The translations under genes were made by a program, and so were the position numbers. Under the pieces are notes generated by a model that searched no databases, was not told the DNA's origin, and worked only from the letters and a program-made list of their open reading frames with translations. DNA of 6,124 nt from RGIG2560 sp964418385. Its GTDB lineage: Bacteria; Patescibacteriota; Microgenomatia; UBA1400; PJMF01. Below, piece after piece: positions 5,282 to 6,124 of this stretch. How positions within the stretch are numbered: the first letter of the stretch is position 1; every line of letters starts with the position of its first letter. The stretch is from the NCBI GenBank assembly GCA_964418385.1, contig CAYQLH010000056.1:1-6124 (forward strand), in the 5' to 3' direction.

Positions 5282-5298
5282 CAGGCGTGAGTAACGCG

Positions 5299-5313
5299 AA
5301 TTTGTAACAAATT
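5299..5313. repeat. 15-bp palindrome AATTTGT-A-ACAAATT
   Basis: Perfect 7-bp arms around a single A. It shares ATTTGT...ACAAAT with the palindrome at 3927-3938. No promoter is evident beside it. It may be a binding site or chance in AT-rich DNA. Confidence 0.3.
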
Positions 5314-5364
5314 GCAATCTTATAGACAGCTTGAAAACTACTCAAATTCCTAGTACACGCACAT

Positions 5365-5391
5365 CAAAACTCCCCTTTTGGGGGAGTTTTG
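5365..5391. terminator. Bidirectional hairpin terminator between convergent genes
   Basis: CAAAACTCCCC / GGGGAGTTTTG forms an 11-bp stem with a TTTTG loop. The A/T ends of the arms give a T-run at the 3' edge on either strand, which is typical of bidirectional terminators. It lies 36 bases past the stop of the minus-strand FISUMP gene and also closes the plus-strand side. Confidence 0.8.
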
Positions 5392-5426
5392 GGACACACA
5401 AATAAATAAAGAATGGAAAGCAAAAA

Positions 5427-6124
5427 TTATTGTTTAACACATCGAACAGCATGATAATACCCAAGCTCATCTATAGCATTAGCGGCAACAGCACCAGGAG
5501 TAGAAGGATCTGAGCCATTATAGTAGTAAAAATCCCATGCTGCAGTAGAAGAAGAAGCGCGTGTACTTGTCCACCATTCGGCATGAGTAGTATTGTAGCT
5601 AACGTGATCCCAATGTGATGCCTTGCCTCCTGTTAACACAGTGTTAAAAGATCCACCAACCCTATAGAATGCTATATTGTTGCCAACAGCCTCATATAAA
5701 TTTGCCATGGAATAATTACCATTCTTTGGTGGTAGAAGCCAGCCAGTTGGACAAATACTATTGGCACTATCAAAAGTATAATAATATTGGTTATATTCAT
5801 GCCAATAATCGCCATCGGCGTATTGCAGATTTTCTGCCATCCAGCAATTGCCATCAGTAAACTTGCGAATAGTATAAGAAACACCATTGCGAGCGTCTCT
5901 GAGAGATCCGACACTGATATAATTTAATCCAGCTGGTGTTGAATAACTAGCGCAATCTGCAGAAGTAAATGTTTGCATTGATTTAACGTTACAATTGCCA
6001 GTATTTCCTGGTGTTGTGGAACCTGAAGTATTAGCGTAATATCCGTAAGAACAAGCGCATGTGGGTTGTGATGTTGCGTACTGGACCGAAGCGTAGGTAC
6101 CGGTACAGTACTTGTTGTAGTTAC
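5427..6124 (-). CDS. Cysteine-rich surface protein with C-terminal FISUMP domain (5' end outside window)
   Basis: The last 231 codons or so of a larger protein; the frame is open to the right edge, so the ATG at 5978 is internal. The C-terminal 160 residues match the Fibrobacter succinogenes major paralogous (FISUMP) domain: LRDARNGVSYTIRKF, NCWMAENLQYAD, the CPTGWLLPP motif, a WWTSTRASS stretch, and a final HAVRCVKQ. This domain occurs in extracellular proteins, and its biochemical role is not settled. Before it lies a Tyr-, Thr-, Gly- and Cys-rich stretch (5979-6124) with four cysteines, including C-A-C-S-Y-G-Y-Y, resembling secreted cysteine-rich repeats. There are eight cysteines in the visible part, suggesting disulfides outside the cytoplasm. 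Any signal peptide or other repeats lie beyond the window. It ends with TAA at 5427-5429 and is followed by a bidirectional terminator. Confidence 0.88.
   Translation of the reverse strand, partial: NYNKYCTGTYASVQYATSQPTCACSYGYYANTSGSTTPGNTGNCNVKSMQTFTSADCASYSTPAGLNYISVGSLRDARNGVSYTIRKFTDGNCWMAENLQYADGDYWHEYNQYYYTFDSANSICPTGWLLPPKNGNYSMANLYEAVGNNIAFYRVGGSFNTVLTGGKASHWDHVSYNTTHAEWWTSTRASSSTAAWDFYYYNGSDPSTPGAVAANAIDELGYYHAVRCVKQ

Noticed and set aside
5669..5914. Short frames on both strands inside the FISUMP gene
   Set aside because: They overlap the FISUMP domain, whose CPTGW and RCV motifs fix the real frame.

Overview
The window looks like a chromosomal segment from a bacterium of the Patescibacteria/CPR type. 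This is an inference from gene content and style, with no marker gene present: a compact FtsK of about 740 residues, small anchored Ig-like and OB-like (DUF5666-type) exported proteins, a FISUMP-domain surface protein, and promoters placed so close to start codons that several mRNAs look leaderless. TGA ends ftsK, the Ig-like gene and the 111-residue gene, so the standard bacterial code is used and TGA is not recoded to glycine.

Layout from left to right. (1) The C-terminal half of a rubrerythrin (+) ends at 362 and is followed by a strong hairpin terminator. (2) On the minus strand lies ftsK, encoding the DNA translocase. Its helicase part is intact, but its first membrane helix (2485-2652) is in a different frame from the rest, separated by one extra base in a GGGG run. 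(3) A 231-bp AT-rich spacer follows. (4) A small three-helix membrane protein of unknown role (-, 2909-3214) has its own promoter, Shine-Dalgarno and terminator. (5) A divergent intergenic region carries a TGACAA/TTGTCA inverted repeat. (6) Two exported proteins follow on the plus strand, an anchored Ig-like protein (3395-3919) and a signal-peptide protein with two DUF5666-like repeats (4017-4763). Each has its own promoter abutting the ATG. (7) A 111-residue soluble protein of unknown function (4880-5215) has a strong promoter, a leader and a strong Shine-Dalgarno. (8) A 211-bp spacer holds three terminator-like hairpins. (9) A cysteine-rich FISUMP protein on the minus strand runs off the right edge.

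The genes do not form one operon or pathway. Nearly every one has its own promoter and terminator. The common themes are oxidative-stress defence (rubrerythrin), chromosome segregation (FtsK) and cell-envelope or surface proteins. The two most notable observations are the single-base frame break in ftsK and the contrast between three apparently leaderless genes and two Shine-Dalgarno-led genes sharing one promoter motif, TGTGRTAWAAT. I found no CRISPR array, tRNA, rRNA, insertion sequence or obvious defence system.
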